Position numbers and translations under genes: made by a program. A DNA stretch of 16,916 bases from Sulfurovum sp. (lineage in GTDB: Bacteria; Campylobacterota; Campylobacteria; Campylobacterales; Sulfurovaceae): NCBI GenBank assembly GCA_020726085.1, contig DYTG01000013.1, forward strand, positions 1 through 16,916, in the 5' to 3' direction. This document shows, one piece after another, positions 1 to 7,896 of this stretch. How positions within the stretch are numbered: position 1 is the first letter of the stretch; the number at the start of each line of letters is the position of its first letter. The notes beneath the pieces were generated by a model that saw nothing but the letters and a program-made list of their open reading frames with translations, did not search any database and had not been told where the DNA came from.

Positions 1-2
1 TT

Positions 3-308
3 ATTATACTGCATTATACTACATTTATTGGGATTTTATTTTGGGGTGGGTATACTCATCTTAGACTCCTTGTGTTCTTATCTAATATTTTAGCATTCTA
101 TATGCTGTTTGGGAATAAGAATTTGTTTTTTAATGGTGTGGATTTGTGGGGGCATTATATTTTTAACTGCGTTGGATATACGGTTCTTTTACGACTCATC
201 TTTTTACCCTCTCTTTTCTTTTTTTATTTAATTTTAGTCTATTTTGAATTAGAACTGTTTAAAAGTTGTTTTTATTTGTTGGGGTATTATAGTGGGGTAA
301 TCCTTTGA
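3..308 (+). CDS. 3' end of an unidentified integral membrane protein (partial at left edge)
   Basis: The frame is open from the first complete codon at the window edge to TGA at 306-308, about 101 codons in very AT-rich DNA where stops should be frequent, so it is probably the tail of a real gene; an internal ATG at 72 need not be the start. The peptide is dominated by Leu, Phe, Ile and Tyr, with about three hydrophobic stretches that could be membrane segments, separated by short polar pieces such as GNKN and ELELFK. I recognise no family motif; a polytopic transporter or a polysaccharide polymerase would look like this. Base composition is poorer in G+C than the following genes, which could mean transfer or just hydrophobic codon content. 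The stop overlaps the -35 box of the next gene's promoter. Confidence 0.45.
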   Translation: MILHYTTFIGILFWGGYTHLRLLVFLSNILAFYMLFGNKNLFFNGVDLWGHYIFNCVGYTVLLRLIFLPSLFFFYLILVYFELELFKSCFYLLGYYSGVIL

Positions 309-334
309 ATTAAGCATCCAAAAGATGGTATAAT
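305..334 (+). promoter_or_regulatory. Sigma-70 promoter of the pseudouridine synthase gene
   Basis: A TTGAAT box (305-310) and a perfect TATAAT box (329-334) are 18 bases apart, and TGG directly before the -10 makes it an extended -10 promoter. Transcription would start near 341, just ahead of the AAGGA ribosome site at 350-354. Confidence 0.7.
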
Positions 335-359
335 ATCAACAAAGAGAATAAGGAAAATT

Positions 360-1118
360 TTGAGAATTAATAAATATATATCCCACAACTCCAAATATTC
401 ACGCCGTGATGCTGATAAGTTTATCGAAGAGGGGAGAGTGAGCGTCAATCGCCAAGTGGTTAAGGATTTTGGTTACGAGGTGCAAGATGGCGATTTTGTC
501 TTTCTTGATAGCCGTCCTATCAAAAAACGAACCGAAACGACGGTGATTGTTTACAACAAACCCAAAGGGGTATTGGTCACCAAAAAAGATGATAGAGGAC
601 GGGCGACTATCTACCATAAGCTTTCGGGTAAATTTAGGCACTTTATTCCTGTGGGACGGCTTGATTATGCTTCGGAAGGGTTGCTGATACTCACCGATTC
701 GCCCAGTGTTGCGACAGCTTTGATGGAGAGCAATTTGCCACGAACCTACAATATCAAGATTGATAAGCCCCTTAGTAATGATATGATGGAGGCGATGAAG
801 AGTGGATTGGTACTTGATGATGCCCGTGCGGGAGCGCATGAGAAGAGCAAAATTCGCTCCATGGAGTTTGCCCCTTTTGATAGCTATGAGGTGCGTGGTG
901 TTAATCAAAGCTATACGAAATTGCGTGTAACGATTCGTGAGGGACAAAACAGAGAGCTTCGACGCTTTTTTGGGCATTTTGAAGCCAAAGTGTTGGATCT
1001 TAAGCGGGTAGCTTACGGTGAGATTGAGCTTAACAATCTTCCTACTAATAAAACACGCTACTTTACAAGGCGAGAGTATGATGACCTCTATAAGTTTCTC
1101 AAAAAGGAGAAAAAATGA
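360..1118 (+). CDS. rluB: Ribosomal large-subunit pseudouridine synthase, RsuA/RluB type
   Basis: Predicted to convert a specific uridine of ribosomal RNA (23S in RluB members) to pseudouridine in the cytoplasm. The N-terminal S4 RNA-binding domain spans roughly residues 1-50 (RINKYIS, SRRDADKFIEEGRVSVN). It is followed by the RsuA-family catalytic domain with YNKPKG at 65-70, the catalytic-aspartate motif GRLD at 99-102 (Asp102) and the late family motif EGQNRELRRFF at 194-204. The length of 252 residues is usual. The start is TTG at 360, chosen because AAGGA lies five bases upstream and the S4 domain begins at once. RluB, RsuA and RluF share this architecture, so the family is firm and the exact rRNA target is less so. 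A tiny ORF overlaps its stop codon. Confidence 0.9.
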   Translation: MRINKYISHNSKYSRRDADKFIEEGRVSVNRQVVKDFGYEVQDGDFVFLDSRPIKKRTETTVIVYNKPKGVLVTKKDDRGRATIYHKLSGKFRHFIPVGRLDYASEGLLILTDSPSVATALMESNLPRTYNIKIDKPLSNDMMEAMKSGLVLDDARAGAHEKSKIRSMEFAPFDSYEVRGVNQSYTKLRVTIREGQNRELRRFFGHFEAKVLDLKRVAYGEIELNNLPTNKTRYFTRREYDDLYKFLKKEKK

Positions 1119-1171
1119 ATTTTTGGTTTAAAGTGTTGAGTATTTTGCCTCTTTATGCTTATTTAAAGTAA
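1115..1171 (+). CDS. Possible 18-residue hydrophobic peptide overlapping the end of rluB
   Basis: ATG at 1115-1117 overlaps the rluB stop as ATGA and is preceded by a perfect AAGGAG (1104-1109) at five-base spacing. It encodes MNFWFKVLSILPLYAYLK and stops with TAA at 1169-1171. The peptide is hydrophobic and aromatic with basic residues at both ends, as in small membrane peptides. The strong ribosome site has no other start codon to serve, which argues for real translation; the short length and lack of any recognised family argue for caution. The thrB promoter lies just after its stop. Confidence 0.4.
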   Translation: MNFWFKVLSILPLYAYLK

Positions 1172-1179
1172 AAAGATAC

Positions 1180-1185
1180 TATAAT
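1180..1185 (+). promoter_or_regulatory. -10 box of the probable thrB-ylxR-infB operon promoter
   Basis: A perfect TATAAT lies 42 bases before the thrB start in an AT-rich gap, with no convincing -35 box, which is common in Campylobacterota. It would drive thrB and the downstream coupled genes. Confidence 0.55.
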
Positions 1186-1227
1186 ATAAGACTTTTTTAA
1201 AAATTTAAATTGTGACAAAGGGATGGT

Positions 1228-2109
1228 TTGTTAGTTAGTGTACCTGCTACGAGTGCCAATTTGGGACCTGGGTTTGATGCTTTGGGATTGGCGATTGATT
1301 TGCGTAATGAGATTATTGTAACGCCCTCAAAGTTTTTAAGTCTTTCAACGACAGGCGAGGGAGCTAATAGCCCAAAGATCAAAAAAAACATTCTCTTTTT
1401 AAATATATTTTATGATAATTATAAACGTCTAACGGGCAAAGAAGATCCGTTTCGGTTTGAATTTATCAATCATATTCCTATTTCAAGAGGGTTGGGGAGT
1501 TCATCGGCAGTTATCACAGCTTCTATTACCGTTGCTTATGCCGCTTCGGGGACGAAATATAACAAGCGTGAAATTTTAAATTTGGCACTCAAATACGAAA
1601 GTCATCCCGATAATATCACTCCAGCGGTTATGGGAGGATTTAATGTGGCGTGTGTGGAGGGCGATAAGGTCTATAGCAAAAAGAGACGTTTGCCTGAGTA
1701 TCTAAGAGCGGTTTTGGTCATACCCGATAAAACCATCTCGACGGCGAAATCTCGTACGGTATTGCCCACCCAATACACTACCGAAGAGACCGTCTATTCG
1801 CTTTCACGAGCGGCATTTATGACATCGGTTTTTATGACAGAATCGTGGGAGCTTTTGCGTATCGCTTCCAAAGATAAACTTCATCAAACCAGACGCATGA
1901 AAAATATGCCCGAACTTTTTGAAGTGCAAAAGATAGCGCTCAAATACGGAGGATTGATGAGTACACTTTCAGGAAGTGGCTCAACTTTTTTTACCTTGTG
2001 TTACGAAGAAGATAGTGTAGAGATTGCCAACCGATTGCAAAAACGGTTTCCAAAATTTAGAGTACTTGTAAAACCGTTTGATAATTACGGCGTAACAACA
2101 AAGAGTTAA
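1228..2109 (+). CDS. thrB: Homoserine kinase (GHMP kinase family)
   Basis: Phosphorylates L-homoserine with ATP to O-phosphohomoserine, the step before threonine synthase. GHMP kinase motif 1 is PATSANLGPGFD (6-17), the ATP-binding glycine/serine loop is PISRGLGSSSA (84-94), and motif 3 is TLSGSGSTFF (246-255). The length of 293 residues is normal. The start is TTG at 1228: an in-frame TGA at 1213 excludes anything earlier, AAAGGGA lies just upstream, and motif 1 begins five residues in. The ATG at 1223 is out of frame and stops after three codons. Placement directly ahead of ylxR-infB is familiar in Campylobacterota, where nusA is not found at this spot. Confidence 0.93.
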   Translation: MLVSVPATSANLGPGFDALGLAIDLRNEIIVTPSKFLSLSTTGEGANSPKIKKNILFLNIFYDNYKRLTGKEDPFRFEFINHIPISRGLGSSSAVITASITVAYAASGTKYNKREILNLALKYESHPDNITPAVMGGFNVACVEGDKVYSKKRRLPEYLRAVLVIPDKTISTAKSRTVLPTQYTTEETVYSLSRAAFMTSVFMTESWELLRIASKDKLHQTRRMKNMPELFEVQKIALKYGGLMSTLSGSGSTFFTLCYEEDSVEIANRLQKRFPKFRVLVKPFDNYGVTTKS

Positions 2110-2121
2110 ACTCTTTTAAGG

Positions 2122-2127
2122 TATAAT
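2122..2127 (+). promoter_or_regulatory. Possible internal -10 box before ylxR/infB
   Basis: TATAAT sits four bases before the ylxR GTG. Transcription from it would begin at about the ylxR start codon, so it could only serve infB onward or a leaderless ylxR message. There is no clear -35 box; chance in AT-rich DNA is possible. Confidence 0.25.
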
Positions 2128-2130
2128 ACA

Positions 2131-2373
2131 GTGCTTAAAAATTCGCCTACTCGAATGTGTATCGCTTGTCGTGGTAGATTTGAGAAAAAATCATTGACAC
2201 GGTTGCAACACAAAGAGGAGTGTATCGTCCTATTTCAAGGGGTTGGACGAAGTTTTTATCTCTGTGGGGATTGTATAAATGATACTAAAAAAATCAAAGG
2301 TTTAACGAAGCGTTTTAGACAAAACGAAGAACATTTTGTTAAGTTTTTAAAGGAGCAAATAGAGAATGGATAA
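2131..2373 (+). CDS. ylxR: YlxR-family (DUF448) RNA-binding protein
   Basis: A small cytoplasmic nucleic-acid-binding protein of the YlxR family, which is nearly always encoded next to infB; members in Firmicutes have been linked to RNase P. Family hallmarks are the N-terminal PTRMCIACR (6-14), GRSFYLC (39-45) and the CxxC pairs Cys10/Cys13 and Cys45/Cys48, which may bind a metal. The length of 80 residues is typical. The start is GTG at 2131 with AAGG at 2118-2121; the frame is closed upstream by the thrB stop at 2107-2109. Its last eight bases overlap infB, implying translational coupling. Confidence 0.85.
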   Translation: MLKNSPTRMCIACRGRFEKKSLTRLQHKEECIVLFQGVGRSFYLCGDCINDTKKIKGLTKRFRQNEEHFVKFLKEQIENG

Positions 2374-4930
2374 AATTAAAATTCTAGAAATCGCTGCGGA
2401 GGCGGGACAGTCCAACGCAGTCTTACTAGAAAAAGCCAAAGAGTTAGGGTTTAATGTCAAGGTAGCCAATTCAACGCTAAGTATTGAACAAGCAGAGATT
2501 TTGGTACAGTATGCCATTGATGGAACCTTGCCACAAGGCTTCACAATACCAGAAAAAAAATCGAAAATAACGGTAAGTAAGAAGATTAAAGCCATTAAAA
2601 AAGAAATTCCTAAAGAGGAAACAACTCCCAAAGAACCCAATGAGAGTGCAACGTCGCAAGAGGAGCCAAAATCGCCAGAGGATTCCAAAGAGGAAGAGGA
2701 TAGCAAAAAATCAACCTTGCGTAAAAAGTCTCTTTCGCGCGGCGGTATAACAATCGTACGCAAAGCCAAACCAGCTCCTATCAAAGAGGAGTCAAAGCCC
2801 AAAGTAGAGGTTGTCAAAACTCAAAACAAATCGGCTCAAGAAGCGACACAAGTAGCCCAATCCAAAAAGAAAAAGTCCAAAAAGAGCGTAACAGCCAAAG
2901 AGAGCGGTATTAGACTTGAACTTATAGGCGAAGGAGGCTTTGGAAGCGATATAGAGCTTTTTGAAGAAGAGGTGGTATTGCTTGATTTTTCAGACAAAAA
3001 CATCTACGAAGAGATGAAGCGTCAAGAACAACAAAAGAAAACCGAGACATCCAAACAACGAGCGCTCAATAATGCTTCCAACAAGCACCTTCAAGGGGCT
3101 AAAACCATTCGACGAAGCACCAAAAAGAAAAAGCACTACACCAAAATCAACGACAATGTAGAAAAAGTTACCTCCATTGAGATTCCCGAAGATGTACGGG
3201 TTTATGAGTTTGCCGAAAAAGTGGGCAAGAGTGTAGGAGAGGTGGTAAAGGTTCTCTTTACACTGGGTACAATGGTAACCAAAAACGACTTTTTGGACAA
3301 AGATGCTATTGAGATACTCGCTGCTGAATTTGAGGTAGAAGTGACGACCATTAATCCTTTGGATGCTTTTGATTATACCTCTACCTACGATGCCCAAGAG
3401 GTTGAAGAGGAGAATCTTCAAGAACGCCCTCCTGTTATTACGATTATGGGACACGTGGACCACGGTAAGACCTCATTGCTTGATTATATTCGTTCCAGCA
3501 AAGTCGTCGATAAAGAGGCAGGAGGCATTACCCAGCACGTGGGTGCTTATCAAGTGACCAAAAACGGCAAACCCATTACCTTTATTGATACCCCAGGACA
3601 CGCCGCATTTACCGAAATGAGAGCTAGGGGGACACAGGCTACCGATATTGTTATTATCGTCATAGCAGCCGATGATGGCATCAAACCGCAAACCAAAGAG
3701 GCAATTTCACACGCTAGAAGTGCCGATGTGCCTATTATTATCGCCATTACCAAAGTCGATAAAGAGAGTGCTAATATTGATATGGTCAAATCGCAACTAG
3801 CCGATAACAATCTTCTAACTGTTGATTGGGGTGGAGCGTATGAATCGGTCAATGTCTCATCACATACAGGCGAGGGGATTGATGAGCTTTTGGATGTCAT
3901 TTTGATACAAGCTGAAGTAATGGAACTCAAAGCCTCTCCCGAACGAAAAGCCAAAGCAATCGTCATTGAGAGTTCGCTTGAAAAAGGATTTGGGGCTGTT
4001 GCTAATGTCATTGTCAAAGATGGTACGCTTCGAGTGGGCGACAATATCATCGTGGGAACGACTTTTGGAAGAGTACGAACGCTTATCAATGATTTGGGAG
4101 TGACGGTTAAGAGCATTGGACCTAGTACTCCTGCTGCGGTTATGGGACTAAATGAAGTGCCTACCGCAGGTGAGATGCTCGTAGCTATGGAGAGCGAAAA
4201 AGAGACCCGTGAATTGGCTCAAAAACGCTATGACCACACACGAGCTAAAGAACTCTCACGCAGTACCAAAGCCACACTTGATGATCTCTCTTTGCTTATA
4301 GCTGAGGGACAACTTAAATCTTTGCCTGTCATTATCAAAGCCGATGTGCAAGGAAGCCTTGAGGCTATCAAAGGGAGTTTGCAAAAACTCAAAAATGAAG
4401 AGGTCAAAGTCAATGTCATCCACGAAGGTGTGGGGGGTGTAACCGAGAGCGATGTGGCATTGGCAAGTGCGAGTGAGCATACTCTCATTTTAGGATTTAA
4501 CGTACGTCCTACAGGAAATGTAAAAAAACGTGCCAAAGAGTTGGGTGTAGAGATACGCTCTTACTCTATTATCTATGAATTGATTGATGAAGTCAAAGCT
4601 TTCTTGGGCGGTATGATGTCGCCTATTATCAGCGAAGAGGTTACAGGTCAAGCGCAAGTTCGTGAGACGTTTATGGTTGATAAAGTCGGCACTATTGCAG
4701 GGTGCAAAGTAAGCGATGGAAGCATCATAAGAGGTGGTGGAGCACGATTGATTCGTGATGGTGTGGTGATTTATACTTCAAAAATTAGCTCACTCAAACG
4801 ATTTAGCGATGACGTACGAGAGGTCAAAAGCGGATACGAGTGCGGTATTATGCTTGACCACTACAACGATATCAAAGTGGGTGACTTTATTGAAACCTTC
4901 AAAGAGGTAGAACAAAAAGTAACGCTATGA
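2366..4930 (+). CDS. infB: Translation initiation factor IF-2
   Basis: A GTPase that brings formyl-Met-tRNA to the 30S subunit and promotes subunit joining. An IF2 N-terminal domain (about 1-50) is followed by a long Lys/Glu/Ser-rich linker, a second IF2-N-like segment around 272-325, then the G domain: G1 GHVDHGKT (362-369), G2 GGITQH (386-391), G3 DTPGH (408-412). The C-terminal half carries IF2 domains II-IV. The length of 854 residues is in the range of the larger IF2 forms. The start is ATG with AAGGAG at 2350-2355, overlapping ylxR by eight bases, and the stop overlaps rbfA as ATGA. G4 reads TKVD (462-465) in place of the usual NKxD, and G5 reads SSHTG (498-502) in place of SAK-type; see findings. 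Confidence 0.97.
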   Translation: MDKIKILEIAAEAGQSNAVLLEKAKELGFNVKVANSTLSIEQAEILVQYAIDGTLPQGFTIPEKKSKITVSKKIKAIKKEIPKEETTPKEPNESATSQEEPKSPEDSKEEEDSKKSTLRKKSLSRGGITIVRKAKPAPIKEESKPKVEVVKTQNKSAQEATQVAQSKKKKSKKSVTAKESGIRLELIGEGGFGSDIELFEEEVVLLDFSDKNIYEEMKRQEQQKKTETSKQRALNNASNKHLQGAKTIRRSTKKKKHYTKINDNVEKVTSIEIPEDVRVYEFAEKVGKSVGEVVKVLFTLGTMVTKNDFLDKDAIEILAAEFEVEVTTINPLDAFDYTSTYDAQEVEEENLQERPPVITIMGHVDHGKTSLLDYIRSSKVVDKEAGGITQHVGAYQVTKNGKPITFIDTPGHAAFTEMRARGTQATDIVIIVIAADDGIKPQTKEAISHARSADVPIIIAITKVDKESANIDMVKSQLADNNLLTVDWGGAYESVNVSSHTGEGIDELLDVILIQAEVMELKASPERKAKAIVIESSLEKGFGAVANVIVKDGTLRVGDNIIVGTTFGRVRTLINDLGVTVKSIGPSTPAAVMGLNEVPTAGEMLVAMESEKETRELAQKRYDHTRAKELSRSTKATLDDLSLLIAEGQLKSLPVIIKADVQGSLEAIKGSLQKLKNEEVKVNVIHEGVGGVTESDVALASASEHTLILGFNVRPTGNVKKRAKELGVEIRSYSIIYELIDEVKAFLGGMMSPIISEEVTGQAQVRETFMVDKVGTIAGCKVSDGSIIRGGGARLIRDGVVIYTSKISSLKRFSDDVREVKSGYECGIMLDHYNDIKVGDFIETFKEVEQKVTL

Positions 4931-5301
4931 CCAGTGAAGAGATTAAACGACACCGTATGGAGTCTATTTTAAAAGAGATTATTCCTCAGGCATTGGGGGC
5001 ATTGGATGATAGTCGTATCAACGCTTTGCTTGTGACCGATGTGGTCTGTTCAAGGGGACGAAGCGATGCCAAAGTCTATCTTGACAAAGCTTTTATGGAT
5101 GCTCAAGAGCAAGATGAAGCACTCAAGCAGTTGCGAAAAGTGGTACGCCATATTCAAAGCCACTGCAAAGCGAGTGAAGGGTGGTTTAGAGTGCCTAATC
5201 TCACCTTTGAATTTGATGAACAACTTGATCAAATCACCAAAATGGAGCAACTTTTTGCACAAATAAAACAATCCAAGGATAGCGATGAACCTAGAAGCTG
5301 A
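4927..5301 (+). CDS. rbfA: 30S ribosome-binding factor RbfA
   Basis: A small KH-fold protein that binds immature 30S subunits during late 16S rRNA processing. The 124-residue length, the opening EIKRHRMESILKEII, the central block INALLVTDVVCSRGRSDAKV and the late segment RVPNLTFEFDEQLD match the family layout. ATG at 4927 shares four bases (ATGA) with the infB stop, so translation is coupled. It overlaps the rimP start by 17 bases; infB-rbfA-rimP is a conserved ribosome-maturation cluster. Confidence 0.9.
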   Translation: MTSEEIKRHRMESILKEIIPQALGALDDSRINALLVTDVVCSRGRSDAKVYLDKAFMDAQEQDEALKQLRKVVRHIQSHCKASEGWFRVPNLTFEFDEQLDQITKMEQLFAQIKQSKDSDEPRS

Positions 5302-5719
5302 GATTGCCAAAATTGTTGAGGCAAATGGAGCCTCTTTTTACGATACCGAGACGGTCACAGAAGAGGGGCATACCTATTACCGTGTCTATATCACTTGTGA
5401 GGGTGGAGTCAATCTTGATTTGTGTGCCAATATATCACGTGAACTCTCTCCCTTTTTGGATGTCTATCCGCCCATGAGTGGAAACTACTTTTTGGAAGTA
5501 AGCTCTCCTGGGATTGAGCGAAAATTGAGTAAACCCGCCCACTTTCAAGCCTCTATTGGTGAAAAAATCAAAACCAAAGCCTTTGGCGAGGGAAAAATCA
5601 AAGGCACACTTATAAGTGCAAACGATACAAGCTTTGTACTCCAAGATAGCAACGCTCAGCAAAAAGAGTACCCATACTCCAATGTGGGCATGACTCGAAC
5701 CTATTATGAGTGGGAATGA
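5285..5719 (+). CDS. rimP: Ribosome maturation factor RimP
   Basis: Acts in assembly of the 30S subunit, near S12. The 144-residue protein has the two-domain RimP layout: an N-terminal alpha/beta part ending in the signature YFLEVSSPGIERKLSK (about 74-89) and a small C-terminal beta-barrel (about 90-144). The start is ATG at 5285 inside the rbfA end, with AAGGA at 5275-5279. The stop TGA overlaps the ribD ATG as ATGA. Confidence 0.92.
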   Translation: MNLEAEIAKIVEANGASFYDTETVTEEGHTYYRVYITCEGGVNLDLCANISRELSPFLDVYPPMSGNYFLEVSSPGIERKLSKPAHFQASIGEKIKTKAFGEGKIKGTLISANDTSFVLQDSNAQQKEYPYSNVGMTRTYYEWE

Positions 5720-6732
5720 GTCTCAATGATTCTCTCTTGATGCAACTTGCCATCAATAAGGCATGGGAGTATCAAATCCTCACCTATCCCAATCCTGCCG
5801 TTGGTGCATTGGTGACCAACCGCTACGGACAAATCATCGCCCTTGAAGCCCATCAAAAAGCAGGTACTTCTCACGCTGAAGTATTGGCACTTCTCAAAGC
5901 CTACGAGCATTTAACCTCTCAAAAAGTAGCCATTGACCCGCTTGATTCTCACGGCGTTCACGATTTTTTACTCACTCATGCCAAAGAGACTTTAAAGGGT
6001 TGCTCTATCTATGTCACGCTTGAACCTTGTGCACACAGTGGCAAAACTCCCTCGTGCGCTGTTTTGATAAGCTTATTGGGGCTAAAAAAGATTGCTATTG
6101 GCACAATTGACCCTATTGCTAATCATAGTGGCGGTGTAGAGATGCTCAAAGCCAAAGGGGTTGAAGTCGTGGTGGGCGTAGAGTATAAACTGGCTCAAGC
6201 ACTCCTAAAGCCTTTCGAGATTTGGCAAAAACGTGCCTTTGTGCTTTTTAAATTGGCTCAAACGCACAATGGCAAAATCGCAGAAGGCTATCTAAGCTCC
6301 AAAGAGTCACTAGCACACACTCATCACCTGCGTAGTTACGCAACCAAAATGGTGATTGGAGGCAATACCGTAAGGGTCGATCGCCCCAAACTTGATTGCC
6401 GTTTGATAGATGGGGCAAAAGCACCCGATATTGTAATCTACTCTCGTGAAGATGCCTTTGATAGAGATATTCCACTCTTTAGCATCCCCAATCGCAACGT
6501 TGAAATAGGTAATGATTTAAGTTTTTTAGATAGACCCTCTTTTGTTTTGGTCGAGGGAGGTGGAGGGTTGCTTAATGCTTTGCAAGGTAAAATCGATTGG
6601 CTACTCACCTATCAAACCCCTACAATTGGCGATAATCGTGTCGATTACAAAGCTAATATCACACTCCAAACGCTTCATGCTCAATACAGCGGAGTCGATT
6701 GCAAAGTATGGAGTCGTCTTGTTGGCTTGTGA
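5716..6732 (+). CDS. ribD: Bifunctional riboflavin biosynthesis deaminase/reductase RibD
   Basis: Deaminates the pyrimidine made by GTP cyclohydrolase II, then reduces the ribose side chain with NADPH, in flavin synthesis. The N-terminal cytidine-deaminase-like domain has zinc/catalytic HAE (53-55) and PCAHSGKTPSC (105-115), counted from ATG at 5716. The reductase domain follows from about residue 172, with VIGGNTVRVDRPKL as its recognisable block. The length is 338 residues. I prefer ATG 5716, which overlaps the rimP stop as ATGA, over an in-frame GTG at 5710 that would add two residues; neither has a strong ribosome site. It is the last intact gene of this operon; no convincing terminator follows. 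Confidence 0.92.
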   Translation: MSLNDSLLMQLAINKAWEYQILTYPNPAVGALVTNRYGQIIALEAHQKAGTSHAEVLALLKAYEHLTSQKVAIDPLDSHGVHDFLLTHAKETLKGCSIYVTLEPCAHSGKTPSCAVLISLLGLKKIAIGTIDPIANHSGGVEMLKAKGVEVVVGVEYKLAQALLKPFEIWQKRAFVLFKLAQTHNGKIAEGYLSSKESLAHTHHLRSYATKMVIGGNTVRVDRPKLDCRLIDGAKAPDIVIYSREDAFDRDIPLFSIPNRNVEIGNDLSFLDRPSFVLVEGGGGLLNALQGKIDWLLTYQTPTIGDNRVDYKANITLQTLHAQYSGVDCKVWSRLVGL

Positions 6733-6912
6733 GTTGCTCCATGCTTTATTGCGTTTGATTAAGCATCAATAGTTTGTGTTTTTAGAGATAGTCATTCAAA
6801 CATTCTCTGTTCTCAAATATCAATTGGGGAGCGAGCGAAAGTCCACTCACCCAAAAAGAGAAGTGAACTACACCAAGCCAAGATACTGCAGCGTGTGTGC
6901 ATCAAGTTTTGC
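6733..6912. other. Gap between ribD and the broken minus-strand gene
   Basis: No gene is supported on either strand. A loose hairpin (ATGCTT at 6741-6746 with AAGCAT at 6761-6766, 14-base loop) follows ribD, but the nearest T-run is about ten bases later, so it is a poor terminator. Confidence 0.4.
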
Positions 6913-7553
6913 TTATGCATCGTCCCACGTGGTTGTGCACTGGATACCCGATACGCATTCATTGTAGGTTTCGTCTCTTTGGTTTTGTGGTGGATTGGTG
7001 AGTTCTTGAGGGATTGGTTGGCGGAGAGGGGCGGGTAATATTCGCTTCATCCAAAGGCGATGTTGGGTTTTGGGGATAGTTGCAGGTGATGACTTTGGAT
7101 AGGCTTGTGTCACCCGCAAAGATAGCATCGCTAATCTCACTTGAATTTTTGAGCATCGCTTGAATGTATAGAGTTTTGTTTTGATTAAGCACTAGAGTAT
7201 TGCCAACAAGTTTTTGAGCGTTGCGGGAGAAATTAATCATATCTGTCAATGTGCCATTGTACTCTTTTGAGCCGTAATTAACCATTTGATAATAGTATTG
7301 GATATATTTACTGTGTTCATTGTCGGTACTCAATAAAATGCCACCCTCAACCTATTGACATTTTGGGTCTTTAAGCAAAGAGAGTATCCAATCAAAAAAT
7401 TTAAGCCGTTTGCTTGTATAGAGTTTTTCGTATTCATCCATTGCCCAAAACTCTTTTTTTGCCCAAACGAATTTGCAAAATATAATCAACGATTGCAAAA
7501 ACACCAGCAAAAAGTATGCCATTTAAAAGTACTATTAAAATTAAACGAAACAT
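6913..7553 (-). pseudogene. Broken gene for an exported or membrane-anchored protein
   Basis: It starts well: AAGGAG at 7565-7560 (minus strand), then ATG at 7553-7551 and a hydrophobic N-terminal segment (MFRLILIVLLNGILFAGVFA) that looks like a signal anchor. After about 33 codons the frame changes at a run of seven A (GGGCAAAAAAAGAG); the second frame carries a charged stretch (EYEKLYTSKRLKFFDWILSL), meets TAG, and continues in the same frame as a credible 124-codon reading (7333-6959, TTG start) with no stop. A second frame change near 7035-7020 leads to a Cys-containing tail (NECVSGIQC) ending at 6913. The composite is about 210 residues. I do not recognise the family. Two acidic sequons, EYNGT and EANIT, lie in the presumed periplasmic part. 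The frame breaks could be decay or, less likely given the intact neighbours, sequencing errors. Confidence 0.6.
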
Positions 7554-7896
7554 ACCCTACTCCTTGTTGCTTTCAATCCAGCTATCGTAGCAACTTCGAT
7601 GTTCGCTTGTTAGCTTGATATAATCCAAATTAAAACTTCTTGAACTTAATGATTTTTGAGATGCTTGATTTTAATTTGTACGGTTCTAAAAATATTTTTA
7701 TCTATTCTAAGGGTTTTATAATTTATTTTTGGATATGATTACTACCCTTAATAGATGATTTTATTAAGGAGACTGCGAGAAGAGCTTTTATATAATGTAC
7801 ACTGATTATACAAGAGTTGGACTACACACATCCGTAATCCACGCAAAATGACCTATGATTAGGTTGATTTAGTGTAAAACAAACTAGGAGATGACG
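7554..7896 (+). other. AT-rich upstream and leader region of the rpmJ operon
   Basis: No coding sequence is supported. It holds three TATAAT boxes on the plus strand (7619-7624, 7717-7722, 7791-7796), of which the last is the best placed, and a short hairpin with stem ACCTA/TAGGT (7851-7864, extended by two G-U pairs) about 20 bases before the rpmJ ribosome site. In other bacteria such leaders carry feedback sites for ribosomal proteins; here that is only a possibility. Confidence 0.45.
7791..7796 (+). promoter_or_regulatory. -10 box of the rpmJ-rplQ operon promoter
   Basis: A perfect TATAAT box would start transcription near 7803, giving a leader of about 95 bases before rpmJ. The -35 region has no consensus match. 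Confidence 0.5.

Noticed and set aside
399..977. 192-codon minus-strand ORF inside rluB
   Set aside because: It is antisense to a clearly homologous gene, has no ribosome site and its peptide resembles no protein; open by codon bias.
2100..2116. Near-perfect palindrome AAAGAGTTAAACTCTTT at the thrB stop
   Set aside because: As a hairpin it has a weak AT-rich six-pair stem and no T-run, and the genes continue as an operon; too weak to call a terminator or operator.
3550..4116. 188-codon minus-strand ORF inside infB
   Set aside because: Antisense shadow of the IF2 G domain, low-complexity Ser/Thr/Ile composition.
6741..6780. Hairpin after ribD as terminator
   Set aside because: Six pairs with a 14-base loop, and the T-run is too far away.
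6831..6860. GTGAGTGGACT shared (inverted) with the rplQ terminator
   Set aside because: Only 11 bases match and no hairpin with T-run forms here; likely coincidence.
6776..6967. 63-codon plus-strand ORF after ribD
   Set aside because: No ribosome site, peptide without protein-like features, and it overlaps the tail of the better-supported minus-strand pseudogene.
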